Of a stretch of DNA of 64,000 bases, positions 1-8,986 are shown in pieces. Position 1 is the first letter of the stretch, and each line of letters begins with the position of its first letter. The translations under genes and the position numbers were made by a program. This DNA comes from Ulva prolifera. Taxonomy: Eukaryota > Chlorophyta > Ulvophyceae > Ulvales > Ulvaceae. The stretch is from positions 806,001 through 870,000 of the forward strand of contig CM041200.1 of NCBI GenBank assembly GCA_023078555.1, in the 5' to 3' direction. The notes below the pieces were generated by a model. It was not told where the DNA came from. It did not search any database and worked only from the letters and a program-made list of their open reading frames with translations.

Positions 1-62
1 GCTTTGCTAGAAGTTCGTAATAAACTCCAGCTAGTGGAGACGTAGCAGGGTTTATGGGGGAG
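1..62 (+). mobile_element. 3' internal end of a copia A-type retrotransposon (truncated by window edge)
   Basis: These bases match, in reverse complement, the stretch next to the 3' LTR of the copia A element at about 21,735-21,796. They end in a purine run, ATGGGGGAG, directly before an LTR that begins TGTCACAATG, which is the expected layout of a polypurine tract and 3' LTR. The rest of this plus-strand element lies to the left of the window. Confidence 0.75.
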
Positions 63-409
63 TGTCACAATGCATGAGCCTGCGGGCAGCAGTGTGGTGA
101 CAGGTGCACCCATGCACGGACGATCCGCGGATCCAGTGCAGGGGTAAGCCGCCAGCCGAGATTGTCTCGATGTAGTGAGAGAGATCCCGCGAGGGTTTCT
201 CGCCGTAACCTTGAGTGTTCAGTGTGCATATAGGCATGTGCACACTGAGATCTGTAACCATTCTTATCACTGTTTCACGGTACTTGCTGTATCCTGATTC
301 TTCCCCGCATTCCTTGGTTCTACCTCTGTGCGCAGCAGGTATGGAATGCTAGTTGCCTGACTTGACCTGAGACTGCGCGTCTGACCTGCAGATGAGTGAC
401 TTTCTGACA
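63..409 (+). repeat. LTR1, 3' LTR of the truncated copia A-type element
   Basis: This is a 347-base LTR running from TGTCACAATG to TTTCTGACA, so the ends form a TGTCA/TGACA inverted pair. The same sequence, in the other orientation, recurs at 20,851-21,199, 21,388-21,734, 31,941-32,288 and, interrupted, at 36,102-36,837. Its length equals the 21,388-21,734 copy. It follows the polypurine tract directly, which identifies it as a 3' LTR rather than a solo LTR. Confidence 0.85.
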
Positions 410-693
410 TCCGATCGTGCCTGTTCCGCTCGCTGTAAAGCATCACGGAGAGAGTTTGCTTCAACCTGGGCGCGCATTGCCACTGCATTGGCAGCCTCAA
501 GCTGAGAGGCAGCTCGGGCAGCAGCAGCATGCCCTCGGGTGCCGGCTGCAGGGCCTAGTGAGCTAGCACCAGCTCCTGCAGCCCTACCTGTGGCTTGAGC
601 AGCTACAGCCATGGCTGAGCGCTCAGCCTCGAGTCTTTGTGCATCAGCCATAGCTTCAGCATCAAAGTTCTCGACTGATTCAGGATTAGACAT
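410..693 (-). pseudogene. Copia B-type gag N terminus, cut by the copia A insertion
   Basis: The minus-strand frame starts with MSNPESVENF and matches the frame at 20,561 (MSNPEVGENF) almost residue for residue, including the alanine-rich stretch and the EQARSD segment. It stops being gag exactly where the LTR1 copy begins at base 409. This is the 5' part of a second copia B element in minus orientation. The remainder would lie beyond the inserted copia A element, outside the window. Confidence 0.8.
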
Positions 694-946
694 CTACCTG
701 CAGCGAAACAAATCTGCTTGCGCTAAGGGTCAAGTCGATCAAACCCGTAGGCTTTGACGACGCACAATCCTAAACCGTCGTCATTCAGTTCACAATCAAA
801 CATGTGACAACCTGTGGCATAATGACGGTTGATCTGGTCATTGATTACGCACTGATGACAGTGCGGTTGCCCGTAGCCGCGCGCAATCATATGACAACCA
901 CCTCATCGCGCAACTAATGCAGCGACACAACACATCACCGATACCA
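694..946 (-). other. Copia B-type leader and primer-binding site
   Basis: This is the untranslated leader between the 5' LTR2 and gag, matching 20,308-20,560 on the other strand. Directly next to the LTR, at 933-946, the minus strand reads TGGTATCGGTGATG. That resembles the TGGTATC start of primer-binding sites complementary to initiator tRNA-Met, the usual copia primer. Confidence 0.7.
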
Positions 947-1321
947 TGTTATAAACGAGAACCTCTTATGTGTGCATTAGGAGGTTAGTAGTGCCTATAC
1001 CTGGAGAGCCGCCAGGTCGTACGAAAGGTCACTACACAGATCAGGGAGAATATTGCACTGGATGCAAGACAGTGCAGGAACCTATGGAAGATGTAAGAGA
1101 AAGGTTACTTCAGACTTGGACGCATACGACTATATGCGACCATTCGTGCATGTCTACCGTGGCCCAATGACAATGGCCCGGGGCGAGCCGCTCACGGAGC
1201 GCCCCAAGTATGCTCATGCATACTATCCTAACATAACACGGGTTGGGCCCTTGGCCACCATACCCATGCGCAGACTTGCGCGTCATGCATTGTAGGTGTA
1301 CCTAGACACTGATTTATGACA
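947..1321 (-). repeat. LTR2, 5' LTR of the left copia B-type element
   Basis: This 375-base LTR reads TGTCATAAATCAG to TTATAACA on the minus strand. Other copies are the split 5' LTR at 17,728-20,307, the split solo copy at 38,384-39,546 and a diverged copy at 36,381-36,774. The first three are each 375 bases once inserts are removed. A primer-binding site follows it on the minus strand, so it is a 5' LTR. Confidence 0.85.
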
Positions 1322-1542
1322 CTCATGCTCTACAAAGTGTTGTGAAATTGGGGGCCCGTTTTCCACTTCACCGTTCGTCCGCACCAGCCATCGCTGCGGA
1401 TCAGGCGTTTTCATGCGGTGTTTACAAGTTCTCCCCTGCTCTGTGGTGGCTTGTGGTGCGATGTGCACGTCTGCTGGTTTTTCTACTGCTCATTTAGCCG
1501 CATGTTATGGGATCTCGATGGTTAGCTTCCATTTTGACCGTC
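1322..1542. other. Unassigned flank
   Basis: I see no coding pattern, repeat or RNA signal in this stretch. It is the outer flank of the left copia B element, whose other end is outside the window, so no target duplication can be checked. Confidence 0.5.
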
Positions 1543-2290
1543 AAATGGCACGCTGGATGCGACGAGAGTGCAACCATATGAAGTGCCTGCGAGGGTGACA
1601 TTCCACCGGTCCGCGATTGGAACTTTGAAGTGGCAGCACCCGGCTCAGAGCAACGAACATAAATTGACGATGTACAATTCCCATACTAAAACTCAGCGCA
1701 CATGCCAAGCTACGGATTCGCATGGAGTGCGTGACAGGTGACAGCAAATACTGCAGCCCATACCGCGGTAGGCACCTCCAGCAACAGATACGATCAAGGA
1801 CCTCAGGCACAACGCAACTCGGAGCAGGATACAAACTCTTATGGTATATCCTCGGGAATTCGGATGTCTGATCAACGGTTTTCACGCTAATCATGGATTG
1901 CACAGAGAACGGGGCGGAATACCCACCTGTACAGTGTTGCGATGAACGCGGCCCTATACCAAAACAGAAACAGCGCTTCGGCGCAGAACAAACAGCAAAC
2001 GACTTCAGAAAAGAGGTACTTGCATTTGCGAAAGAGCCACGAGAGTATGCCAACTTCAGCAAGTTGTTCCTAGTTCGGCGTTCCATACTGCACGAATATC
2101 AACGATGCCAGACAGGCAAGGCGAAGCGCAAAGTTTGCGACTTGCAATCATGTTGCGACAGTCTACACGTTAATAAACGTTTCAGGACGATCGGCGCTGG
2201 TACCCATGTCGGCAAGCCGATGCCGCCGACGTATCTGGCGGTAACGGAGTATTTCTATCATATCAAACTTTCACTTCCTGGCAGTGAAGG
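1543..2290 (+). repeat. Dispersed repeat R1, copy 1
   Basis: About 750 bases are shared, in the same orientation, with 15,157-15,935. Shared landmarks include ACGCTGGATGCGACGAG near the left end, ATGGATTGCACAGAGAACGG (1,893 here, 15,511 there) and TATCAAACTTTCACTTCCTGG near the right end. The copies differ by substitutions and small indels. I cannot assign the repeat to a transposon class; no terminal repeats or target duplication are clear. Confidence 0.75.
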
Positions 2291-2516
2291 GAGTGCATTG
2301 CTTAGCTTTGACATATATTTTGACGGAACTCATGACAGTGTGCCATTCATGCGCGGTGCATGTTTCTCGGTCAAAGATGCCCGTAATAAGAACTTGTTGA
2401 GCCCACAATATCACGCTGTACTTGCGGACCAGCTACAAGGTGATACAAATCCTCATCACGTGCGTGGGACGCGTGTCTTGGCGTGCATAATCATCGGTCC
2501 CGATAGCGGCGGCTAA
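1893..2516 (+). CDS. Uncharacterised 207-codon reading frame starting in repeat R1
   Basis: The frame begins MDCTENGAEYPPVQCCDERG and stays open for 207 codons, extending past the end of the shared repeat. The equivalent frame in the second copy at 15,511 is broken by substitutions and indels, so either it was once a repeat-encoded protein or it is open by chance. I recognise no domain. A remnant of a mobile-element protein is possible but unproven. Confidence 0.25.
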   Translation: MDCTENGAEYPPVQCCDERGPIPKQKQRFGAEQTANDFRKEVLAFAKEPREYANFSKLFLVRRSILHEYQRCQTGKAKRKVCDLQSCCDSLHVNKRFRTIGAGTHVGKPMPPTYLAVTEYFYHIKLSLPGSEGSALLSFDIYFDGTHDSVPFMRGACFSVKDARNKNLLSPQYHAVLADQLQGDTNPHHVRGTRVLACIIIGPDSGG

Positions 2517-2649
2517 CCCAATGCCTCATACAGCGCGCTGTATCGTCAACATGGGCACAAGATTGCGCAATTCTTCTGGGACTTTCTGCTCGCACAATGC
2601 ACCTGGGTCGTGGAAACGCTCATTCAGCATTCTGCATGCTCAAGGCATC
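2291..2649. other. Unassigned flank left of gypsy 1
   Basis: Apart from the tail of the frame ending at 2,516, nothing recognisable lies here. The last five bases, GCATC at 2,645-2,649, are the left copy of the gypsy 1 target duplication. Confidence 0.5.
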
Positions 2650-2852
2650 TGATGCCATTTCGCTGCAGCTGCACTGTACCTCGTTATCTCGAGTACTGCA
2701 GCGCTGCGGGCTGCTGCCATTGTGGCACAGCTGACACTGTTCTGAACACAATAGGTACATAAGGCAAGATGCCACAGTTTACCTACGGATTTCGACTCAG
2801 TATTCTAATCGTTATCTCGTGTAAACATTACTATCTATCCTCAACGGCTTCA
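2650..2852 (+). repeat. Gypsy 1 5' LTR
   Basis: This LTR is 203 bases, starts TGATGCCATTTCG and ends CAACGGCTTCA. I found no difference from the right LTR when reading them side by side. It should hold the promoter, but I see no clear TATA box. Confidence 0.93.
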
Positions 2853-2854
2853 GT

Positions 2855-2868
2855 TGGTATCGGTGAAG
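2855..2868 (+). other. Gypsy 1 primer-binding site
   Basis: Two bases after the LTR the sequence reads TGGTATCGGTGAAG. Its first seven bases match the usual initiator tRNA-Met primer-binding site, and the copia B leader has almost the same motif. Confidence 0.7.
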
Positions 2869-3459
2869 TTTCACTTTGATCGCGTGCACTATGCCCCACG
2901 GGGTTAAAGGTTTGAACCCGATGCTTCAAATGCACGCGTATCATGATAGTTTTGTTGCTACTATCGACAACATTTCTGAGTCAATTTACGATCCCCAATC
3001 GGAGTGTCTCGGGTTGCTTGTGTTGGGCTCCCGTGACGCCGCCCGTATGGTGTTGCTATGTGCACGAGTGTTAGTTTTTGTGGACGAATTCTCGAATTGC
3101 CGTGATTTTTCGTCTGCGATTAACTTCTGTCGACACGTAAGTTATACGTTAGGAAGGCGCAAAGTCTGGAATGTCGGCGCCGGATTGCTCCGGGCCGTTG
3201 TTCACATGTGGGCGAGTGCTCCGCACCCTACATAGAGCACGCTCGTCACATACAAATGCTGATTTTCTGAGCAGCCCCGCACACACGGGTTTGTTCCATA
3301 CTGGCTCATCGCTAGTATCATGAATTTTGGTCGTTTGGAAGCTATTTTCGATTGTCTACTCGCTAGAGCCGTACGTTGGGCGCTAGCTACGCCCCCTCGG
3401 CACGCCTCATCTAGCTTTTCCTATTTGTCGGCGGCCACCGACAATTCTAGGACCTTAGT
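2869..3459 (+). other. Gypsy 1 long leader
   Basis: This is the untranslated region between the primer-binding site and the gag frame. It contains an open frame at 2,876-3,235 with no recognisable domain, which I treat as chance. The leader would hold packaging signals, none identifiable by eye. Confidence 0.5.
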
Positions 3460-4551
3460 ATGTCCTTTAGTAACCCTTTAAAGTCCCACAGAGGTCCTTC
3501 GAATATTCCGCGTCGCGAGTTTTCGCGATTGCGATCTCGAATGCATGTGCACAAGCACTACCCCAAGCACGCATGCGCCCCATTTCAAAAGCGCGTGCTC
3601 GAGGCAACATGCAATATGACGGTCTCTTTGATCTTCGAATTCGGTCGCGCTACTCGTTCTAGTAGCCATCGTCCACCTCGTGTTCATTTATACGTCGACC
3701 CGGAACTGGATATGTCCCAAAACCAACCCACCGGTTCCGGATCTCAAGGACAAGGTAATCCACCATCATCCCACAATGTTCCTTCTACTAGTACGACGAC
3801 AGGTGCAACTTTGAACCAGTTATTGCCAAAAGGTACTCTCTCTTTGCCCGAGTTTACTGGTACGCCTGAAACTCGTGTGCATGCATCACACTTCTTGGCA
3901 CGCGTCGAACGAGTTTTCACATTGGAACGTTCACTTCCCGAGTATGCCAAGCTAGTCGCTGTGCAAAGTTGCTTTCCGTTGAGTTCGCCAGCATCCACAT
4001 GGTATCAGCTCAAGTTTCATGAGTTCTCGACGCTAGATGATTTTGTCGAAGCTTTTAAGAAGCGTTTCGGTGCCTCGGACATTGACACATCGTATTTGCG
4101 TCGCCAGTTTCGCCGCTTCCGTCAACATGACGGAGATACAGTGAACAAGTATTATACAGCGTTATTACAGTTGTCGTCGCAAATCGCGTTGAACGGTACT
4201 GGTCTGTCCGACAACGACATCGTGGACCAATTTGTCCACGGTCTCAAACCGGCATTGTCCGACTTGGTTTTCCACGAGCAGATCCGTGCTGGTCGCGCAT
4301 ACACGCTTGATGAAATTGTTAAAATTGCTGAAGATATTGAGCGCAGCGAACGTCTGAAGAATCGAAAGATTCCTGCCGGCGCCCCCGGTAAGAACGTGGC
4401 CCCGCAAGCCAATGCATTGCAAAAAACTGGCAAGTACTGTGCATACCACAAGAGCACATCGCATAACACTGACGATTGCAAGCGAGTGATTCAGTTGAAG
4501 AAAGAGGGTAAGTGGCGTGGGAAGTCAGTTGAAAAAGCCCAAGCGAATTAA
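3460..4551 (+). CDS. gag: Gypsy 1 Gag polyprotein
   Basis: The frame is open for 363 codons. Translation more likely starts at the ATG at 3,712 (MSQNQPTGSGSQ), because the upstream 84 codons are basic and unlike Gag. From about residue 125 it matches the retrotransposon Gag fold, with LPEFTG, then W-Y-Q-L and FVEAFKKRFG, YLRRQFRRFRQ and FVHGLKP. Near the C terminus is a zinc-knuckle-like motif of spacing C-x2-H-x4-H-x4-C (starting CAYHKSTSH). Gag packages the RNA into virus-like particles in the cytoplasm. The stop at 4,549-4,551 lies eight bases before the pol ATG, in a different frame. Confidence 0.9.
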   Translation: MSFSNPLKSHRGPSNIPRREFSRLRSRMHVHKHYPKHACAPFQKRVLEATCNMTVSLIFEFGRATRSSSHRPPRVHLYVDPELDMSQNQPTGSGSQGQGNPPSSHNVPSTSTTTGATLNQLLPKGTLSLPEFTGTPETRVHASHFLARVERVFTLERSLPEYAKLVAVQSCFPLSSPASTWYQLKFHEFSTLDDFVEAFKKRFGASDIDTSYLRRQFRRFRQHDGDTVNKYYTALLQLSSQIALNGTGLSDNDIVDQFVHGLKPALSDLVFHEQIRAGRAYTLDEIVKIAEDIERSERLKNRKIPAGAPGKNVAPQANALQKTGKYCAYHKSTSHNTDDCKRVIQLKKEGKWRGKSVEKAQAN

Positions 4552-4559
4552 CTTTCGCT

Positions 4560-7500
4560 ATGCCCGGGCGAGTTGTTTTCGAGGCTCGGAAACAACCGTC
4601 CCCCGAACTCGAACACGAGTTCGCGCCCCTTGAGGGTGCCTACGGTGATGATGATCTCGTCTATGACGTGTCTGAATTGCCCTCGAGTGATGCTAAGCAC
4701 ACTCCAGCCCGTCTCTCTAGAGACTGTGGCTCGAAGCCTCCCGTTCGGGACGCGACGCCTTCGGGCGCTCATGGCCGCAAGGCTATGCTCAGCAGAAAGG
4801 AGAAATCCACTGCTTCAGAGCTTGGTGATATCACCATTTGCTCTTTGCCTTTAGGCAAAAGGTCTATGACCTTCGAAGGGCAAGCACTCCATGAGTATTG
4901 CCTCTTCCTGGCCGACACCGGCGCGTCACACTCTTTCATTTCGAAAGAATTCTGTGACACAAGAGGAATTCGCTTTCGTGAATATGCCTCTTCGGCCAAG
5001 CTGGCCAATGGCTCGTCCACGCCGATTATCGGACAGGTTCACTCCATGTGGGTGCAGCTTGGGCCGTTTCGAGCGAAACACCATTTCTTGGTTGTGGACA
5101 TGCCACAGTTTCATGCCATACTCGGCATGGATTTCATGGATGCGCACCATGCGGTGCTAGCTCCACACGCACGTACTATGCGCCTTAATTACAATGGCAG
5201 CACTGTCGTGCTTCACGCACACTCTGAGGATTCTGTCCCAGAATTCGAGTCCGATTTCATTGAACTCTGTACGTTTCAACAGTTTGCGGCAGACGTGAAA
5301 CATCTGCCGGCTGAGCAAGCGCAGCAAGCGTTTATGGCCTGTGTAACGCCTGAACTGCGCGCTGTCACAGAGGATCAAGCTCCTGGAGCTGACGATCCGG
5401 AAATGCGCAAACTACTTGCCGAGTTCAAGGACGTTTTGGTGCCTCAGATTCCAGGCGGTCTGCCACCCGTGCGGACCGCTGCAGATGGGTCCATAATCGA
5501 ACACACGATTGAAACCGCGCCGGACGTTACGCCTTCGTCGCGTCCTCCATTGCCGTTTACGGCTGAGGAACATGCGATAATTAAGCAGTACATTGCTGAT
5601 TTCATCGCGAAAGGCTGGATCAAGCCATCCCTGTCACCATGGGCTGCGCCCGTGCTGTTTGTGCCTAAGAAGCCTGATCCAGTTACAGGCAAACGTTCCT
5701 GGCGTATGGTCATTTCGTACGTCAAATTGAATTCGAAAACACTCAACAGGATTGCGTACCGGTTGCCGCGTACTGCAGACCTGCTCACACGCATGTCTGG
5801 TGCATGTTACTTCAGCAAGCTGGACTTGCTCGATGGGTACTATCAAGTCCGAATGAAAAAGGAAGATATACCTAAGACTGCGTTCACCACGCCGTATGGG
5901 AACTTCGAGTTCCTTGTCATGCCTATGGGCTTGTGCGGTGCAGCGTCAACGTTCCAGTTTTTGATGGACGATGCGTTCAGGGATAATGTACGGCTGCCTT
6001 CGGGCCAGTATTTGTCCTTCTTGCATTTCATCGCAATCTATCTTGACGATGTTTGCATATTCAGTCGCTCTCGTGAAGAGCATCTGATGCACATTCGCGC
6101 TGTTTTGCAACGGCTGCGTGAACGGCAACTGTACGTTAAGCCGTCCAAGTGCATGTGGCTGCAGACTACGATCGATTTTCTCGGTCACATTGTCAGCGCC
6201 GATGGCATGGCCATCGACCCTCTCCGGGGGGAGGCACTACAGCGTTGGCCTGAGCCACACAATGTGTCTGAAGTGCGCTCTCTGCTCGGGACCTTCGGGT
6301 TCTGGCGAGCGTACATCAAGAACTACGCAGATGTTGCTGCTCCTCTCACAGAGCTCACTAGTAAGAGCACGCCATGGCGTTGGGGCGACCGCGAGCAAGC
6401 TGCCTTGTGCAAGCTCAAGCAAGCAGTCCTCGACGCACCAGTGCTAATGCACCCAGACACATCGAAACCTTTCTTTGTTGTCACAGATGCATCTAATTAT
6501 GCAGTTGGTGCATCCCTCGAACAGGAGCCTGTTCCAGAGCAAAGACGTCCCATAACGTTCTTCTCACACAGCCTCAACCACGCTGAACGAAATTATCCTG
6601 TGCACGAGCGAGAACTCCTCGCTATCGTGTTGGCACTACGTGTCTGGCGACACTTTCTATACGGATCTGAGTTCAAAGTCATTTGTCAGACTGATCACAG
6701 GCCGCTGCAACATTTCATGACACAGGCGTCGCTTTCAGCGCGTCAGGTCCGTTGGCAGCAGTTCCTGTCCGAGTTCAACCTCACTGTCAAGTACATTCCG
6801 GGTGACTCGAATGACTTCGCTGACGGTCTGTCACGTCGACCAGATCTTAAGCTAATGATTATCGGTGCAGTCGCGCCGTACGACAACTGGCTCAGTCGCA
6901 TTCAGACTGCAGTCAAGCAGAACAGAGAGTCCTATAGGCTCTATAAACGAGCGCTGCAAGGCCCAGTGCATGTCTCGAAGACCTCGCATTATGCGCTACA
7001 CAACGGTGTATTGTACTACGTCCGTGACAAGGTGCATGCGGTGTACGTGCCTGACCAAGGCCTGCTGCGTCGTTCGTTGCTGTCAGAATATCACGACTCC
7101 CCATTGGCCGGACATTTCGGTTGGGAGAAGAGTTATCATGCTATTTCGCAGCATTATTATTGGCAGTCTATGCGCCAAGACATGAAAGACTACGTCTTGC
7201 GGTGCACGAAATGTCAATTGAACAAGCCTACAGTTCAGCCGAAGCCTCCGCTTCATCCGCTGGAGGTACCGAAAGGACCTTTCCATACAATCACACTCGA
7301 TTGGTTGAAAGGACTTCCTACGACTGCTGAAGGTTACGATTCTGTACTGAATATCGTCGACAAATTCAGTAAATGGGCTATCATTGTCCCGATTGCTACG
7401 CATTCGACCACTAAGGACACAATCCGCATCCTGTGGGAGCGAGTCTTTAGCTGGGTTGGTTTACCTGAAGTGATCATTGGTGATCGCGACACCAGACTGA

Positions 7501-8537
7501 CTGCGTCGATGATGCAAGCTCTCAAGAGCTTCCTCCGAGTCGAATTGCGGCTCTCCTCTGGGTACCACCCTCAGACCGATGGTCAAACGGAACAATTCCA
7601 TCGCGTGTTTCTCACATCATTGCGTTCATACGTGAACCAGTATCAGACTGATTGGGAACGCAGAGTCCCAGCGTTTCTGTTCGCATATCACAACACTGTA
7701 CATTCTGCTACAGGATATACGCCTCACAGACTACTGTTTGGTTGGTGTCCTCGTGATTTGCGTGCACCTCTCACTGGTTTGACGCAATCGCCTCACATTG
7801 ATGTCGAAGTGTGGCTACACGAGCGCGTTGACGAATTCGCCAAAGTACACCTCGAACTCGAGGATGCACGACAAGGCATGATCCGTGCTCACAAAGCATC
7901 TGATCGTGCGCATGTCTATCAGGCAGGTGACATGGTCAAGGTGTCTACCAAAGTGTTGGATGTTGTCCGCACGTCTACACAAGTGCCGAAGTTGCAACCT
8001 AAATACGTTGGTCCGTTTCAGGTTGTCACTGTCTCTGAGCATGGTACAGTTACGTTGAATTTGCCCGACGCTTATTCTCGAATCCACAACGTTTTCAACG
8101 TTTGTGATGTGCGCCCATGGCTGCACGACGGGACGACTGACATTGATGTTTCTTACCCGGCTTTACATCCGCAGCCCTCTTACAATCCAATTGTGCAGAT
8201 CCTAGATCGCAAACGAGCTGCTGGTAGAGCTCCATCACGTCTATCATCCTTACTGGACATCCCTGCGGAGTACTTCGTGGTGAGGCATGATGGCGGAGTT
8301 GAGTGGCTTCATCAGAGCAAGCTGCAAGAGCCAGAAGAAAGGAAGTTGTTGAAGTTGTTTGAGAGGAAATTCAAGCGCACAGAGAAGTTGAAGTGTGCGT
8401 CAGTCAAGAGCTACGGCTCATCAATAATCGAAGAAGTTGAAGTCGATGAAGACTACGGAAGTGACGATGAGGTGGATGTAGTTTGGGAAAACGCCTTGCA
8501 TGATTATTTCGGCCCTCATCGAGAAGGCCTGAGCTGA
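4560..8537 (+). CDS. pol: Gypsy 1 Pol polyprotein: protease, reverse transcriptase, RNase H, integrase
   Basis: This uninterrupted 1,325-codon frame carries an aspartic protease (DTGAS, DTG at about 119-121). Reverse transcriptase has its catalytic YLDD at 494-497. RNase H starts at FFVVTDAS. Integrase has an H-H-C-C zinc segment (GHFGW to CTKC) and the D, D, E catalytic region, including LDWLKGLP, GDRDTRL and YHPQTDGQTEQF. A tail after the integrase (IPAEYFVVRHDGGVEWLH) is faintly chromodomain-like, which is uncertain. Pol is in the -1 frame relative to gag and starts just after the gag stop. Restart or frameshifting could express it; I see no classic slippery heptamer in the short overlap. 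No inactivating change is visible. Confidence 0.95.
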   Translation: MPGRVVFEARKQPSPELEHEFAPLEGAYGDDDLVYDVSELPSSDAKHTPARLSRDCGSKPPVRDATPSGAHGRKAMLSRKEKSTASELGDITICSLPLGKRSMTFEGQALHEYCLFLADTGASHSFISKEFCDTRGIRFREYASSAKLANGSSTPIIGQVHSMWVQLGPFRAKHHFLVVDMPQFHAILGMDFMDAHHAVLAPHARTMRLNYNGSTVVLHAHSEDSVPEFESDFIELCTFQQFAADVKHLPAEQAQQAFMACVTPELRAVTEDQAPGADDPEMRKLLAEFKDVLVPQIPGGLPPVRTAADGSIIEHTIETAPDVTPSSRPPLPFTAEEHAIIKQYIADFIAKGWIKPSLSPWAAPVLFVPKKPDPVTGKRSWRMVISYVKLNSKTLNRIAYRLPRTADLLTRMSGACYFSKLDLLDGYYQVRMKKEDIPKTAFTTPYGNFEFLVMPMGLCGAASTFQFLMDDAFRDNVRLPSGQYLSFLHFIAIYLDDVCIFSRSREEHLMHIRAVLQRLRERQLYVKPSKCMWLQTTIDFLGHIVSADGMAIDPLRGEALQRWPEPHNVSEVRSLLGTFGFWRAYIKNYADVAAPLTELTSKSTPWRWGDREQAALCKLKQAVLDAPVLMHPDTSKPFFVVTDASNYAVGASLEQEPVPEQRRPITFFSHSLNHAERNYPVHERELLAIVLALRVWRHFLYGSEFKVICQTDHRPLQHFMTQASLSARQVRWQQFLSEFNLTVKYIPGDSNDFADGLSRRPDLKLMIIGAVAPYDNWLSRIQTAVKQNRESYRLYKRALQGPVHVSKTSHYALHNGVLYYVRDKVHAVYVPDQGLLRRSLLSEYHDSPLAGHFGWEKSYHAISQHYYWQSMRQDMKDYVLRCTKCQLNKPTVQPKPPLHPLEVPKGPFHTITLDWLKGLPTTAEGYDSVLNIVDKFSKWAIIVPIATHSTTKDTIRILWERVFSWVGLPEVIIGDRDTRLTASMMQALKSFLRVELRLSSGYHPQTDGQTEQFHRVFLTSLRSYVNQYQTDWERRVPAFLFAYHNTVHSATGYTPHRLLFGWCPRDLRAPLTGLTQSPHIDVEVWLHERVDEFAKVHLELEDARQGMIRAHKASDRAHVYQAGDMVKVSTKVLDVVRTSTQVPKLQPKYVGPFQVVTVSEHGTVTLNLPDAYSRIHNVFNVCDVRPWLHDGTTDIDVSYPALHPQPSYNPIVQILDRKRAAGRAPSRLSSLLDIPAEYFVVRHDGGVEWLHQSKLQEPEERKLLKLFERKFKRTEKLKCASVKSYGSSIIEEVEVDEDYGSDDEVDVVWENALHDYFGPHREGLS

Positions 8538-8604
8538 GCTTTGTCTGCTCTGCTGTTGTTTTGATTTTGATTGTGCGTTATCTTCTCCTATGCAGCATAC
8601 AGCT

Positions 8605-8616
8605 AGAGGGGAGGAC
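8605..8616 (+). other. Gypsy 1 polypurine tract
   Basis: AGAGGGGAGGAC directly precedes the right LTR, the expected position of the plus-strand primer for reverse transcription. Confidence 0.8.
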
Positions 8617-8819
8617 TGATGCCATTTCGCTGCAGCTGCACTGTACCTCGTTATCTCGAGTACTGCAGCGCTGCGGGCTGCTGCCATTGTGGCACAGCTG
8701 ACACTGTTCTGAACACAATAGGTACATAAGGCAAGATGCCACAGTTTACCTACGGATTTCGACTCAGTATTCTAATCGTTATCTCGTGTAAACATTACTA
8801 TCTATCCTCAACGGCTTCA
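8617..8819 (+). repeat. Gypsy 1 3' LTR
   Basis: This is the right 203-base LTR, read as identical to 2,650-2,852. It is followed at once by GCATC, the second copy of the target duplication. Confidence 0.93.
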
Positions 8820-8986
8820 GCATCGAAACTTTCGGCGCGGAGGTGCCATGCAGCTACGTTTATGACACTCAGATATGGCAGAAGTGATGGATAAGTAAGA
8901 ACTTTGTAGCTGTGTGTGGGACACCCAACCGAAAAGAACCATGTCAACTTTGCCGCTTGAAATGTGAACCCGGGTCATACGTAGAG

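Larger units (their letters stand above)
2650..8819 (+). mobile_element. Complete Ty3/gypsy LTR retrotransposon (gypsy 1)
   Basis: The element is 6,170 bases long. It has 203-base LTRs at both ends (TGATGCC...GGCTTCA), a primer-binding site after the left LTR, long intact gag and pol frames, and a purine tract just before the right LTR. GCATC occurs directly outside both ends (2,645-2,649 and 8,820-8,824), a 5-base target duplication. The LTRs read as identical by eye, so the insertion should be recent and the copy may still be competent. The domain order protease, reverse transcriptase, RNase H, integrase is diagnostic of Ty3/gypsy. Confidence 0.95.

Noticed and set aside
2876-3235. Open frame of 119 codons in the gypsy 1 leader
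   Set aside because: No domain, and it lies in the expected untranslated leader between primer-binding site and gag.
4152-4481. Minus-strand frames under gypsy 1 gag and pol
   Set aside because: They mirror the coding strand of gag and pol and have no domain of their own.
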